This document shows positions 1 through 6,593 of a DNA stretch of 15,309 nt, piece by piece. How positions within the stretch are numbered: the stretch's first letter is position 1; every line of letters starts with the position of its first letter. The stretch comes from DATBLZ01 sp036555065 (lineage in GTDB: Bacteria; Pseudomonadota; Gammaproteobacteria; Steroidobacterales; Rariloculaceae). A program made the translations under genes and the position numbers. The stretch covers positions 1 through 15,309 of the forward strand of contig DATBLZ010000034.1 of NCBI GenBank assembly GCA_036555065.1, given 5' to 3'. A model generated the notes under the pieces. That model was given only the letters and a program-made list of their open reading frames with translations, was not told the origin of the DNA and did not search any database.

Positions 1-350
1 ACGAGCTCTGGCCGACGGGTGACGGCGATTCGGTCGGGCGCTGGGAAGGCGACACGCTCGTCGTCGACACGGTCGCGATCAAGCCCGATATCTTGCTGTC
101 GGGGTTCATCCGCATTCGGATGAGCGACGAGATGCGCTTCGCCGAGCGCATTCGCATGGTCGGCCCGAACGAGATTCAGGACGAGTTCACGCTCATCGAC
201 CCCGTAGCGCTCACCGAGCCTTTCAAAGTGACGTTCTCTTTCATACGCGTCACCGATGCGAATCGCATGATCGACGAGACCGAGTGCGATTCGTCGACCG
301 ATCGCAATCCGATCGTGAACGGCCGCTTCACGTCGATCACGACGCAGTAA
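1..350 (+). CDS. C-terminal part of a GRWEGDTLVVDT-family protein (5' end outside window)
   Basis: The reading frame is open from the first bases (first full codon at 3) to the TAA at 348-350, giving about 115 residues of a longer protein. The visible start reads ELWPTGDGDSVGRWEGDTL. I recognise the motif G(H/R)WEGDTLVVDT from a family of uncharacterised, usually exported proteins common in environmental Proteobacteria and Acidobacteria. In that family the motif is followed by a beta-rich segment with alternating charged and hydrophobic residues, as here (FAERIRMVGPNEIQDEFTLI). No catalytic residues can be assigned and I do not know its function. A TTG at 93 could be read as a start, but codons before it continue the family motif in frame, so it is internal. 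The next gene begins 10 nt after the stop, which suggests co-transcription. Family membership is fairly sure; function is unknown. Confidence 0.75.
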   Translation, partial: ELWPTGDGDSVGRWEGDTLVVDTVAIKPDILLSGFIRIRMSDEMRFAERIRMVGPNEIQDEFTLIDPVALTEPFKVTFSFIRVTDANRMIDETECDSSTDRNPIVNGRFTSITTQ

Positions 351-360
351 GGGCACGCTC

Positions 361-2151
361 GTGACCCTACCCATCGGCCGGGAAGGCCGTCGCCTCCGCC
401 GCGTCGCGTTGGCGTTGTTGCTTTGTGGTTGCGTCATCTGCGCCGACGCTGCAGACCGCGAGTGGCTGCGGCTTCAAGCTCCGCGGTTCGGCGTGATCTC
501 GCAGCTCGACGAGGACGACACGCGCCGATGGGCCGTCGAGTTCGATCAGTTCATCGATGCTCTGCATCAGCTGTATGCTGTCGACGAGCTCGCGCTCCCG
601 CCGCTCACGATGGTGTTGTTCAAGAATTCCCGCGACTTCGAGCCGTACTACTTGCGGACGGAAACGGGTCAGGCGGATATCGCGGGATTCTTCGCGAACA
701 TGGACGCGTGGAGCATCATCGGGCTTGCCGGACTGCCGGGTGGCAGCGACCGAACGCGTCACGTGATCTACCACGAAGCGGTGCACTGGTTCGCGAGCGC
801 GAGCGAGGTCGAGGCGCCGTTGTGGTTCCAGGAGGGACTCGCCGAGGTCTATTCGTCATTCGAGGTCGTGGGCGGCAAGGGGCGTTGGGGCATGGCGGTT
901 CAGGAGAACGTCGACTACCTAAGCTATTACGGCTTGATGCCGGTCGAAGAGTTGCTGCGCGCGTCTCAGGACGAGGTGCTGCACGGCATGGACAAGTACT
1001 ACCCGCAGGCTTGGGCATTCGTTCACTATTTGATGTTCGGCAACCTCGGTGCCGAGCGGCCGAAGCTCCAAGCATTCCTCGAGCAGGAGCAAAAGACGAG
1101 TCTCGATACCGCGTTCATGAACGCGTTCGGGCAATCGTACAGGGATGTCACGAACGATCTACGCGCGTACTTGAAGCGCGGCCGGTACGGCATCCAGGAG
1201 ATGGAGGTACGTGACCGCGGCGCGGAGATGACGATTGCGCCCGCGTCGGCCGCCAATGTCGAAGCGTCGCTAGCGCGGCTTGCAGCGGCGGGGCGCAACG
1301 GCGAGCTCGCCCGGCAGCACGCGGAGGCGCTGCTCGGCGTCGTGCCAAACAACGCGGTGAGCTACGAAATACTCGCGATCGTCGCGGATCAAGCCCACGA
1401 TACGGCTGCGTTGAACGCGGCGGTGGACAAGGCCATCGAGCTCGGCTCGCGCGACCCCAACATCTATGGCGTCAAGGCCTCGCACCTCATCGAGGCGAAT
1501 CGACGCGCGGACGCACCGGTCGATGAATTGTTGCCGCCCGATGTTGCGCGGACGGCCGCCGATCTGCTCGGCCGCTCCCTCGCTTTGCGGCCGCGGAGCC
1601 GAGACACCGTCGAGCACATGATGGTCGCGCTGTTGAACGTCGACGCGGTCACGGAGCAAGACGACGCGGTGCTCGCCGCGAGCGGCCGCGCGTTACCTAC
1701 GGAGGGAAGGGTGCTGGTAGCGCAGGCCGCCGTGGCACACCGGCGCGACGATGTACCGCGCGCGACGGAGTTGTTACGTCGCGCACGCACGGAGCCGTTT
1801 ACGCTGCCGGCCGGCCAACGCTCGATGGTCGGTGCGTTGCACGATTCTTGGTTCATGGAATGGACGTTGGCCGAGTTGGAGTCTCTCGGACCGGATCGCC
1901 CCGACGCGGCCGTCGCGTTCCTCGATGCGCAATTGGCCGACGACGGTGTAACGGGCAGGCCGCGCTCTGCGCTCGAAGGAATTCGAGCGGACATTCTGAG
2001 CTTCGAGCGTCTACGCGCCGCGATCGAAGCACGCGAAGCAGGGCGCGCCGCGGAAGCCGACGCCATGCTCGCGGAGCTCGTGAGCGACCCGAACGTCAGC
2101 GAGCGAGTGCGCCGCGAGGCTGAACGCTTTGTCGCTGAGGAGAACCGATGA
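361..2151 (+). CDS. Exported gluzincin-type zinc metallopeptidase with C-terminal helical (TPR-like) repeats
   Basis: This is a 596-residue protein starting at GTG 361, with AAGGG at 349-353 as ribosome binding site. Residues 1-30 look like a signal peptide: an Arg-rich start, a hydrophobic core at 15-28, and a possible cut after ADA. The Cys residues at 22, 24 and 27 leave a lipoprotein possible, though no standard lipobox is present. The catalytic signature is HEAVH at residues 138-142 (two zinc-binding His plus the general-base Glu). It is followed by PLWFQEGLAEVYSS, where E158 or E162 would be the third zinc ligand. This is the arrangement of the peptidase MA/DUF1570-like gluzincins. From about residue 290 to the end the protein is Ala- and Leu-rich and helical, with TPR-like periodicity (for example NNAVSYEILAIVADQAHDT), probably for partner or substrate binding. 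The stop overlaps the start of the LPMO-like gene by 4 nt, so the two are probably translationally coupled. Peptidase activity is inferred from the motif; the substrate is unknown. Confidence 0.85.
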   Translation: MTLPIGREGRRLRRVALALLLCGCVICADAADREWLRLQAPRFGVISQLDEDDTRRWAVEFDQFIDALHQLYAVDELALPPLTMVLFKNSRDFEPYYLRTETGQADIAGFFANMDAWSIIGLAGLPGGSDRTRHVIYHEAVHWFASASEVEAPLWFQEGLAEVYSSFEVVGGKGRWGMAVQENVDYLSYYGLMPVEELLRASQDEVLHGMDKYYPQAWAFVHYLMFGNLGAERPKLQAFLEQEQKTSLDTAFMNAFGQSYRDVTNDLRAYLKRGRYGIQEMEVRDRGAEMTIAPASAANVEASLARLAAAGRNGELARQHAEALLGVVPNNAVSYEILAIVADQAHDTAALNAAVDKAIELGSRDPNIYGVKASHLIEANRRADAPVDELLPPDVARTAADLLGRSLALRPRSRDTVEHMMVALLNVDAVTEQDDAVLAASGRALPTEGRVLVAQAAVAHRRDDVPRATELLRRARTEPFTLPAGQRSMVGALHDSWFMEWTLAELESLGPDRPDAAVAFLDAQLADDGVTGRPRSALEGIRADILSFERLRAAIEAREAGRAAEADAMLAELVSDPNVSERVRREAERFVAEENR

Positions 2152-2744
2152 GAAAGAATCTTACGCTTGCCGCCCTCGCGGCCCTTCCCGCCATCGTCGC
2201 CGCGCCGACCGTCAGCGCGCATTTCAAGCTGCTTGCGCCGGCCGGCTGGATCGTCGAGGACCAGCGCGGCGATCCGCAAAAGATCGCGCCGTGCGGCGGC
2301 ACCAACGCAGATCCAGGCACGCCGAGCGGAGCCGTCACGCCCGTCAAAGGCGGCGGCAGACTCGCGATCGCGATCGACGAGACGATCTTCCATCCGGGCC
2401 ACTATCGGATCGCGCTCGCGCGCACGCGCGACGGTTTGCCGGCCGATCCCGAGGTCACGATGCAGGACACCGATCGCGGTCCGCGCTCGCTTGCGGCAAA
2501 AATCGAGACGAATCCAGAGCCGCCGATCCTACTCGACGGCCTCTGGCCGCACACCGAGCGGCCCACTGCGCCTCATGCGATGTATCTCGACGTGCCGAAC
2601 ATCGACTGCGAAGGCTGCTGGCTCCAAATCATCGAGTTCATGGCGAATCATCCCGGCGTGCGCGAAGGCGGTTTCTCGTACCACCACTGCGCGATTCTGA
2701 ATATCACCGCCGATCCCGAGAAACCGGTCGACGAGCGCTGGTAG
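2148..2744 (+). CDS. Exported LPMO-like protein (SCE4755-type polysaccharide monooxygenase-like)
   Basis: The protein has 198 residues and starts at an ATG inside the ATGA overlap with the peptidase gene. Residues 1-24 form a clean signal peptide (MRKN, then an Ala/Leu core, then VSA). Cleavage after Ala24 would leave His25 as the mature N-terminus (HFKLLAPAGW). An N-terminal His is the hallmark of lytic polysaccharide monooxygenases, where it forms the copper-binding histidine brace with a second His. Candidates for the second ligand are H179/H180 in SYHHCAILN near the C-terminus. C49, C154, C157 and C181 could form disulfides; C154-E-G-C157 is a tight CxxC. The mature length of 174 residues fits a single small beta-sandwich domain. 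I recognise the architecture as the SCE4755-type LPMO-like family, which as far as I know lacks proven enzyme activity, so this could be a copper-binding or redox protein and not a true LPMO. It is the last gene of the unit and faces a convergent gene. Confidence 0.8.
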   Translation: MRKNLTLAALAALPAIVAAPTVSAHFKLLAPAGWIVEDQRGDPQKIAPCGGTNADPGTPSGAVTPVKGGGRLAIAIDETIFHPGHYRIALARTRDGLPADPEVTMQDTDRGPRSLAAKIETNPEPPILLDGLWPHTERPTAPHAMYLDVPNIDCEGCWLQIIEFMANHPGVREGGFSYHHCAILNITADPEKPVDERW

Positions 2745-2745
2745 C

Positions 2746-2776
2746 GTGAGACTCGGCGCGCGGCGCCGCGGCTCAC
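2746..2776. terminator. GC-rich stem-loop between convergent genes, possible bidirectional terminator
   Basis: An outer stem GTGAG (2746-2750) / CTCAC (2772-2776) encloses an inner perfect stem GGCGC (2755-2759) / GCGCC (2763-2767) with loop GCG. The 4-nt segments between the stems (ACTC and GCGG) can pair partly. It begins 2 nt after the LPMO-like stop and lies before the 3' end of the convergent MBL-fold gene. No T run follows on either strand, so it may instead block exonucleases or stop transcription only weakly. Confidence 0.4.
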
Positions 2777-2813
2777 TTCGACGGGACGTGCGCGCCCATG
2801 GCCGGATCTGCTT

Positions 2814-3833
2814 CTAGTTCGCAGGAGCAGGCGGTGGCCGCGCCGCCGCCGTCGCTTGCGGATCCGAGGCCTTGTGCTTGTCGGTGGCCGGTAGCGGCGC
2901 ACCGAAATTAGTGGTCACCGTCTCGCCGCTGAACTGCTGGTACGCCACGTTCACGTTCATGTGCGCACGCGAGAGAGGAGTATTGCCATACTCGAGGCCG
3001 GGCAAGAGGCTCGTGCCGAGCAGCGGGGCAAATTCCGCGGTGCGCTGAAGCTCTGCGACGGCCACGCCCGGCGGATCGCCGCGCTCATAGGCCGCTCGCG
3101 CCGCAGTCAGCAACGCGCGGTTGAACCGCGTGAAGCGCAGATACCCTTCCCACGTGTTCACGGCGCCGTGGCCCTCGATCACCGTGTCGACGTCTTTCAC
3201 TGTCGCGGCGGCTTTTTCGAGCGCATCGGGCAACCCAACGACGGTGCCGCCGGTCGGCGGGTCGATCAGCGGCGCCATGTTCCAAGCCATGATGTCGCCG
3301 AGGAACATCGCGTGCGCCGCGGGAATGACGACGAACGCATCGCCATCGGTGTGGGCGACGCCGAAATAGTAGAGCTCGACACGGTCATCGCCTTCCCCGA
3401 TCGTCATCCGATCCTTGTACGTGGTATCCGGCACGAGCTCCCGCGCGTATCTCTCGTTGCCCTCCACCCATTTTTTCGTGTTCTCCTGCGCAATCACGCG
3501 GACGCTCGGAAACATCTGCCGGAAGAAGTCGGTGCTGCCGACATGATCGGGATGATTGTGCGTGTTGATGATCGTCGTGATCGGCTTGTCGGTGACCGTT
3601 CGGACCTGATCGAGGATGGCCTGACCGTTGCCGGGCAGTTTCGTGTCGACGAGGACGACACCGTCGGTTTGCACGAAGACGAGCGTGTTGCCGCCGCCGC
3701 CGAAGATCTTGTAGAGATTGCCGTTGATATGCTCGATAGGCCCTGCCGGCGGCAGCGGCGAACGCTGCGCGGACACGGGCGCCGCCGCGAGAGTGCCGAG
3801 GAGCAGTACGGCCAGGAATGCAGTCGGTTTCAT
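2814..3833 (-). CDS. Exported MBL-fold metallo-hydrolase
   Basis: This is a 339-residue protein. I place the start at the ATG at 3833 because GGAGAG (3839-3844) precedes it with 5 nt spacing and a normal signal peptide follows (MKPTAFLAVLLLG, then APVSA, cut near residue 22). A longer frame to 3878 would put 15 charged residues before the signal. The metal ligands of the metallo-beta-lactamase fold are all visible: HNHPDH at residues 92-97 (H92, H94, D96, H97), H161 (GVAHTDGD), D180 (MFLGD) and H222 (IEGHG). These would bind two zinc ions in the periplasm. The C-terminus (about 315-339) is low-complexity, Ala/Pro-rich and probably disordered. Relatives include periplasmic SoxH-like and quinoprotein-relay-associated MBL proteins as well as B3-type lactamases; the sequence alone does not decide the substrate. 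It is transcribed away from the serine hydrolase gene. Confidence 0.9.
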   Translation of the reverse strand: MKPTAFLAVLLLGTLAAAPVSAQRSPLPPAGPIEHINGNLYKIFGGGGNTLVFVQTDGVVLVDTKLPGNGQAILDQVRTVTDKPITTIINTHNHPDHVGSTDFFRQMFPSVRVIAQENTKKWVEGNERYARELVPDTTYKDRMTIGEGDDRVELYYFGVAHTDGDAFVVIPAAHAMFLGDIMAWNMAPLIDPPTGGTVVGLPDALEKAAATVKDVDTVIEGHGAVNTWEGYLRFTRFNRALLTAARAAYERGDPPGVAVAELQRTAEFAPLLGTSLLPGLEYGNTPLSRAHMNVNVAYQQFSGETVTTNFGAPLPATDKHKASDPQATAAARPPPAPAN

Positions 3834-3838
3834 TTGTT

Positions 3839-3844
3839 CTCTCC
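3839..3844 (-). promoter_or_regulatory. Ribosome binding site deciding the MBL-fold gene start
   Basis: On the minus strand this reads GGAGAG, 5 nt before the ATG at 3833. No comparable site precedes the upstream ATG at 3878, so it supports the shorter protein with its N-terminal signal peptide. Confidence 0.7.
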
Positions 3845-3923
3845 GAAACATGTGATCGCGGAGCGCTGTCGCCCTCACTCGTTAGCTGTTATGTTCGCAA
3901 CGGCTCAGACGCTCAGTATAAGC

Positions 3924-3928
3924 GAGGA
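3924..3928 (+). promoter_or_regulatory. Ribosome binding site deciding the serine hydrolase start
   Basis: GAGGA lies 6 nt before the GTG at 3935. It supports that GTG over an upstream ATG at 3818, which would begin inside the divergent MBL-fold gene and add about 39 residues of unlikely sequence. Confidence 0.7.
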
Positions 3929-3934
3929 ACGCCC

Positions 3935-5128
3935 GTGGATCTCAGCACACGGATCGAGGCGCGCGGCGCGACGTATCCGCTCGCCGGGACGTACGCGCCC
4001 GAATACCGGCCCGTCGTCGACGCGTTCATCGAGAACTTCAGAGTCGAGGACGAGGTCGGCGGCGCTTGCTCGATCATGCTCGAGGGGCGCACGGTCGTCG
4101 ATATCTGGGGCGGCTGGCGCGATCGCGCCATGCAAGTGCCATGGGATGCGCCGACGACGGTCTGCATGATGTCGGTCGCGAAAGGGATCACCGCGATCTG
4201 CTTCAACATGCTCATCGATCGCGGACTCGTCGACCCGAACGCGCGCGTGACCGAGTACTGGCCCGGGTACGGCCGCAACGGCAAAGAAAAGACGCTCGTG
4301 CGCCATTTTCTCGACCACACGGCAGCCGTGCCGGTGTTGACGACGAATCCGCTCTGGCCGGGTGCGATGTTCGATCGCGAGGCGATGGTCAAAGCGCTCG
4401 AGGAGCAGGAGCCGCTGTGGGAAATCGGCACGAAAGCGGCGTATCACGTCCATCATCAGGGTTTCCTGCTCGGCGAGATCATGCGCCGCGTGACCGGCAA
4501 GACCGTCGGCCCGTTCCTGCGCGCGGAGGTGAGCACGCCGCTCAAAGCCGAGTACTACATCGGCGGAATGACCGCGGCCGAGCAGGCCTTCGTTGCCGAG
4601 GTCATGCCGAACATGGACGCTCAGCTATTCGCCGCCAAGGACGGCGCCGACCAGACGTCGCTCAGGGCATTGGCGTTCAAGCAAAACCCGGCCGAGCCCT
4701 GGGTCGTAACGCTCAACAAGCCCGAATGGCGCACGGTCGAGATCGCGAGCGGCAGCGGCCACGGCAACGCGCGCGGCGTCGCGCGCATCTACGGCGCGCT
4801 CGGCAACGGCGGGAGTCTCGACGGCGTCAAGATCATGAGCATGCAGCAGATCGAGGCCATGATCGTCGAGCAGCACAACCAGACCGAAGCGCTGCAGCAG
4901 AGGCCATATCACCAGGCTCTGGGTCTCCTGCTCAACACGCCCGAAGCCGTTTACATGGGGCCGAACATGCGCAGCTTCGGCCATCACGGCATCGGCGGCT
5001 CGATCGGCTTCTGCGATCCCGATGCCGGCATGGGGTTCTCGTACGCCTGCAACAAGATGCACGCCGTCGGCACGAACGGACCGCGCGCGGCGCGTCTCAT
5101 CGACGCGTTCTACGACTGCGAGCTCTAG
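3935..5128 (+). CDS. Serine hydrolase of the class C beta-lactamase / EstB-like family
   Basis: This is a 397-residue protein starting at GTG 3935. The family's catalytic motifs appear in order. SVAK at residues 80-83 is the SxxK motif, with S80 as nucleophile and K83. Y170 in AAYHVHHQGFLLGEI sits where the second-motif Tyr is expected. FGHHGIGGSIGF at 348-359 corresponds to the third (K/H-T/x-G) motif. The His-containing version, together with YHxxxxGxLLGEI, points to the esterase/carboxylesterase branch (EstB-like, LACTB-like) and not to true AmpC. No signal peptide is visible, so it is probably cytoplasmic, unlike AmpC. It likely hydrolyses small esters or amides; the substrate cannot be told from sequence. 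The gene diverges from the MBL-fold gene with about 100 nt between starts, and its stop overlaps the end of a convergent broken ORF. Confidence 0.9.
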   Translation: MDLSTRIEARGATYPLAGTYAPEYRPVVDAFIENFRVEDEVGGACSIMLEGRTVVDIWGGWRDRAMQVPWDAPTTVCMMSVAKGITAICFNMLIDRGLVDPNARVTEYWPGYGRNGKEKTLVRHFLDHTAAVPVLTTNPLWPGAMFDREAMVKALEEQEPLWEIGTKAAYHVHHQGFLLGEIMRRVTGKTVGPFLRAEVSTPLKAEYYIGGMTAAEQAFVAEVMPNMDAQLFAAKDGADQTSLRALAFKQNPAEPWVVTLNKPEWRTVEIASGSGHGNARGVARIYGALGNGGSLDGVKIMSMQQIEAMIVEQHNQTEALQQRPYHQALGLLLNTPEAVYMGPNMRSFGHHGIGGSIGFCDPDAGMGFSYACNKMHAVGTNGPRAARLIDAFYDCEL

Positions 5129-5545
5129 GGCAATCGACCGTTCGGGGCCGCGAACGCAGAGTCGGACCACCAACCCGTCGCGTTCGGCAGAGGATCGCCG
5201 ACGCGATACTCGAGCGGCGCGCGCTCGAACGCCGCGGCGCAACGGAGAAGTGGCGCGTACTGCGCGGTCTGGCCCGGGCCGATCGAGTATCGGTAGTAGT
5301 CGGATACTTTGCCGACCGTGAGCAGCGGGCACGCGCGCCATTCGCCTTGGCTATCCGGCAGCACGCGCGCCAATGCGACGGTGAGCCACTCTTGCGTCAT
5401 ATTCGTCACGAGTGCGCCGCGCCCATCGTCGACGACCGCGAGCATCGGCGGCACGAGGCCCGGACGCGATCGCGATCTCGGGCACGGACAGTGCCAGTTG
5501 GACCAGCAGTTTTCGCCACGGCACGCGTTGCATGGGCGCGCTCAT
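5125..5545 (-). pseudogene. Unrecognised protein gene apparently split by a frameshift near 5455-5470
   Basis: Two minus-strand frames join end to end. The first, from ATG 5545 (MSAPMQRVPWRKLLVQLAL) to about 5460, reads PEIAIASGP and then turns into Arg-rich, shadow-like sequence. The second, from about 5460 to the TAG at 5125-5127, reads LVPPMLAVVDDGRGALVTN and continues to AAPNGRLP. Skipping one base near GGGCCTC (about 5453-5460) fuses them into one protein of about 139 residues. By hand count about 80% of third positions are G or C in both parts, like the intact genes nearby. I do not recognise the family. The frameshift could be a real mutation or a sequencing error. Alternatively, only the downstream 109-residue frame (GTG at 5454) is expressed, but I see no good ribosome binding site for it. 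The 3' end overlaps the serine hydrolase stop. Confidence 0.5.
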
Positions 5546-5567
5546 TTGCGTGCACATTAGCAACTCG

Positions 5568-5614
5568 TTGCGCGTCTCGGCGTGAGCGGTCTCACACGCG
5601 CAATGAACGTTTTT
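5568..5614 (+). terminator. Strong bulged stem-loop followed by T5; terminator- or attenuator-like
   Basis: Arms TTGCGCGT (5568-5575) and ACGCGCAA (5596-5603) are perfectly complementary over 8 bp. Inside, GTGAG (5582-5586) pairs with CTCAC (5591-5595) around a CGGT tetraloop; the only irregularity is a 6-nt bulge, CTCGGC, on the left side. Six nt after the stem comes TTTTT (5610-5614). On the plus strand this resembles an intrinsic terminator, but the nearest plus-strand gene end is 440 nt upstream and the next gene starts 78 nt downstream. It could be an attenuator, the end of an unannotated small RNA, or an operator for one of the two divergent genes. Confidence 0.4.
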
Positions 5615-5645
5615 GGCACTTCCCATCGCTGCGCACCTGCGATAG

Positions 5646-5668
5646 GTTCTCTCTTCTAGAACAAGAAC
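5646..5668. promoter_or_regulatory. Nested inverted repeat upstream of the SnoaL-like gene
   Basis: GTTCT (5646-5650), the palindrome TTCTAGAA (5654-5661) and AGAAC (5664-5668) form a nearly symmetrical site about 24-46 nt before the ATG. The arms are short and unequally spaced. It could bind a dimeric regulator, but no regulator gene is adjacent and I do not recognise the site. Confidence 0.25.
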
Positions 5669-5691
5669 GAGCGAACCAAGCGGGGGAAAAC

Positions 5692-6234
5692 ATGCGCATT
5701 CCTGGAATCGTTGCGTGCGGCGCGGTCGTGCTCGCGGCCCTTGGCGGCGCGTTGGCCGCGGAGGACGTCGATGCCGTCCGGCTACAAAAGCTCGTGGATA
5801 GGGCCGAGATCGAAGAGCTAGTCGTGAGATACGTCCACGCGCTCGACACGCTCGATGCCGATGCCTACGAAGGCGTTTTCACCGAAGACGCCGTGTACGA
5901 GTTGCCGGGCGGCATCGTGCACACGGGTCGGGCGGCAATCCGCAAAATCGTCACGGATCTTCAAGCGGCTCGCGCCCGCAACGAGGCCGCGGGAACGCCG
6001 TCGCCGCGGCTCTACCACGTGATGGCGAACTCGTCGATCGAGATGCTCGACGCGACGAACGCGCGCCATCGAGCGTATGCAGAGACCGTTCGCGCCGCCG
6101 ACAATGGCCAGTTCGTCGTCGGGTTCATGGGGCGATACGAGGACGTGCTCGTGAAAATCGACGGCCGCTGGCTCATCAAGTCGCGCAAGCTCGTCTCGTT
6201 CGTGCCGCCGGCGGCCAACCCCGCGGGTCGGTAG
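5692..6234 (+). CDS. Exported SnoaL-like / NTF2-fold protein
   Basis: This is a 180-residue protein starting at ATG 5692, with GGGGGA at 5682-5687 before it. Residues 1-23 are a signal peptide (MRIPGIVACG, a hydrophobic core, then ALA). Residues about 32-168 form one SnoaL-like domain of the NTF2 cone-shaped fold. The opening RAEIEELVVRYVHALDTLD and the following VFTEDAVYELPGG are typical, as is the closing RYEDVLVKIDGRWLIKSRKL. Y47, D51 and H109 are polar residues placed as in dehydratase or isomerase members (scytalone dehydratase, steroid isomerase, bile acid dehydratase relatives), but catalysis is not proven for most such proteins. A signal peptide is uncommon in this family and suggests a periplasmic role. 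The frame is open for a long way upstream only because the DNA is GC-rich. The GNAT fragment follows 15 nt after the stop. Confidence 0.85.
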   Translation: MRIPGIVACGAVVLAALGGALAAEDVDAVRLQKLVDRAEIEELVVRYVHALDTLDADAYEGVFTEDAVYELPGGIVHTGRAAIRKIVTDLQAARARNEAAGTPSPRLYHVMANSSIEMLDATNARHRAYAETVRAADNGQFVVGFMGRYEDVLVKIDGRWLIKSRKLVSFVPPAANPAGR

Positions 6235-6249
6235 ATCCGTCGCTGTGCC

Positions 6250-6477
6250 GTGATGACCGTCGTTCCGACCGTCGAAACTGCTCGGTTCACGCTCGGTGGG
6301 CGCCGCCGCGAAGACTTCGCCGAATACGCGTCGCTGTGGGGCGACGCTGAGGTCACGCGACGCATCGGCGGCAAGCCGTTATCCGAAGAAGATGCCTGGG
6401 GGAGATTTGTGCGCATGGCGGGCCACCGTGCTCCTCGAACGAGCAGCGCCGAAGTAACTGTTGACTGCCGGCCGTGA
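6250..6477 (+). pseudogene. Truncated GNAT-family acetyltransferase (N-terminal stump)
   Basis: The ORF starts with GTG-ATG at 6250-6255 and encodes 75 residues. Residues about 9-60 (TARFTLGGRRREDFAEYASL, DAEVTRRIGGKPLSEEDAW, GRFVRMAGH) match the opening of RimJ/RimL-like GNAT acetyltransferases, which usually run to 160-190 residues. After MAGH (about nt 6427) the match ends and the last 16 residues (RAPRTSSAEVTVDCRP) look unrelated. The core of the fold, including the acetyl-CoA-binding R/QxxGxG/A loop, is absent from this frame and I do not find it downstream in another frame, so a deletion is more likely than a point frameshift. The product should be inactive. It sits 15 nt after the SnoaL-like gene and was perhaps once its operon partner. 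Confidence 0.7.
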
Positions 6478-6593
6478 CATAACCCTCTTCCAAACCGCCG
6501 TCCTCGTTCCTTACACTCATGTCGGCGTGTGGCACGAGCCTGTCGCCACTCTGCATACGCTACAACGCTTGAAGCCCCTGGAGGCGACACGAC

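Noticed and set aside
3894..3922. TTCGCA-17-TATAAG as promoter of the serine hydrolase
   Set aside because: Transcription would begin around 3929, after the ribosome binding site at 3924-3928 that defines the start codon, so the two readings conflict.
2961..4169. 402-codon plus-strand frame antisense to the MBL-fold gene
   Set aside because: The minus-strand gene has all zinc ligands and a signal peptide; the antisense frame shows no domain and is the usual GC-rich shadow.
2814..5128. Beta-lactam resistance locus
   Set aside because: Both hydrolases belong to broad superfamilies; the serine enzyme has esterase-type motifs and no signal peptide, and nothing in the sequence shows lactam specificity.
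4066..5691. Very long open plus-strand frame running into the SnoaL-like gene, which would give a 722-residue fusion
   Set aside because: The part before ATG 5692 is Arg/Ala-rich shadow sequence, mostly opposite codon logic to the serine hydrolase. The SnoaL-like gene has its own ribosome binding site and signal peptide.
6461..6466. TTGACT as a -35 box for the BACON lipoprotein
   Set aside because: No -10-like hexamer occurs 16-18 bp downstream; the region there is GC-rich or off-consensus.
6530..6546. TGGCACG-like sequence resembling a sigma54 -24 element before the BACON lipoprotein
   Set aside because: At the required spacing the -12 element reads TC and not GC, so the essential dinucleotide is missing.
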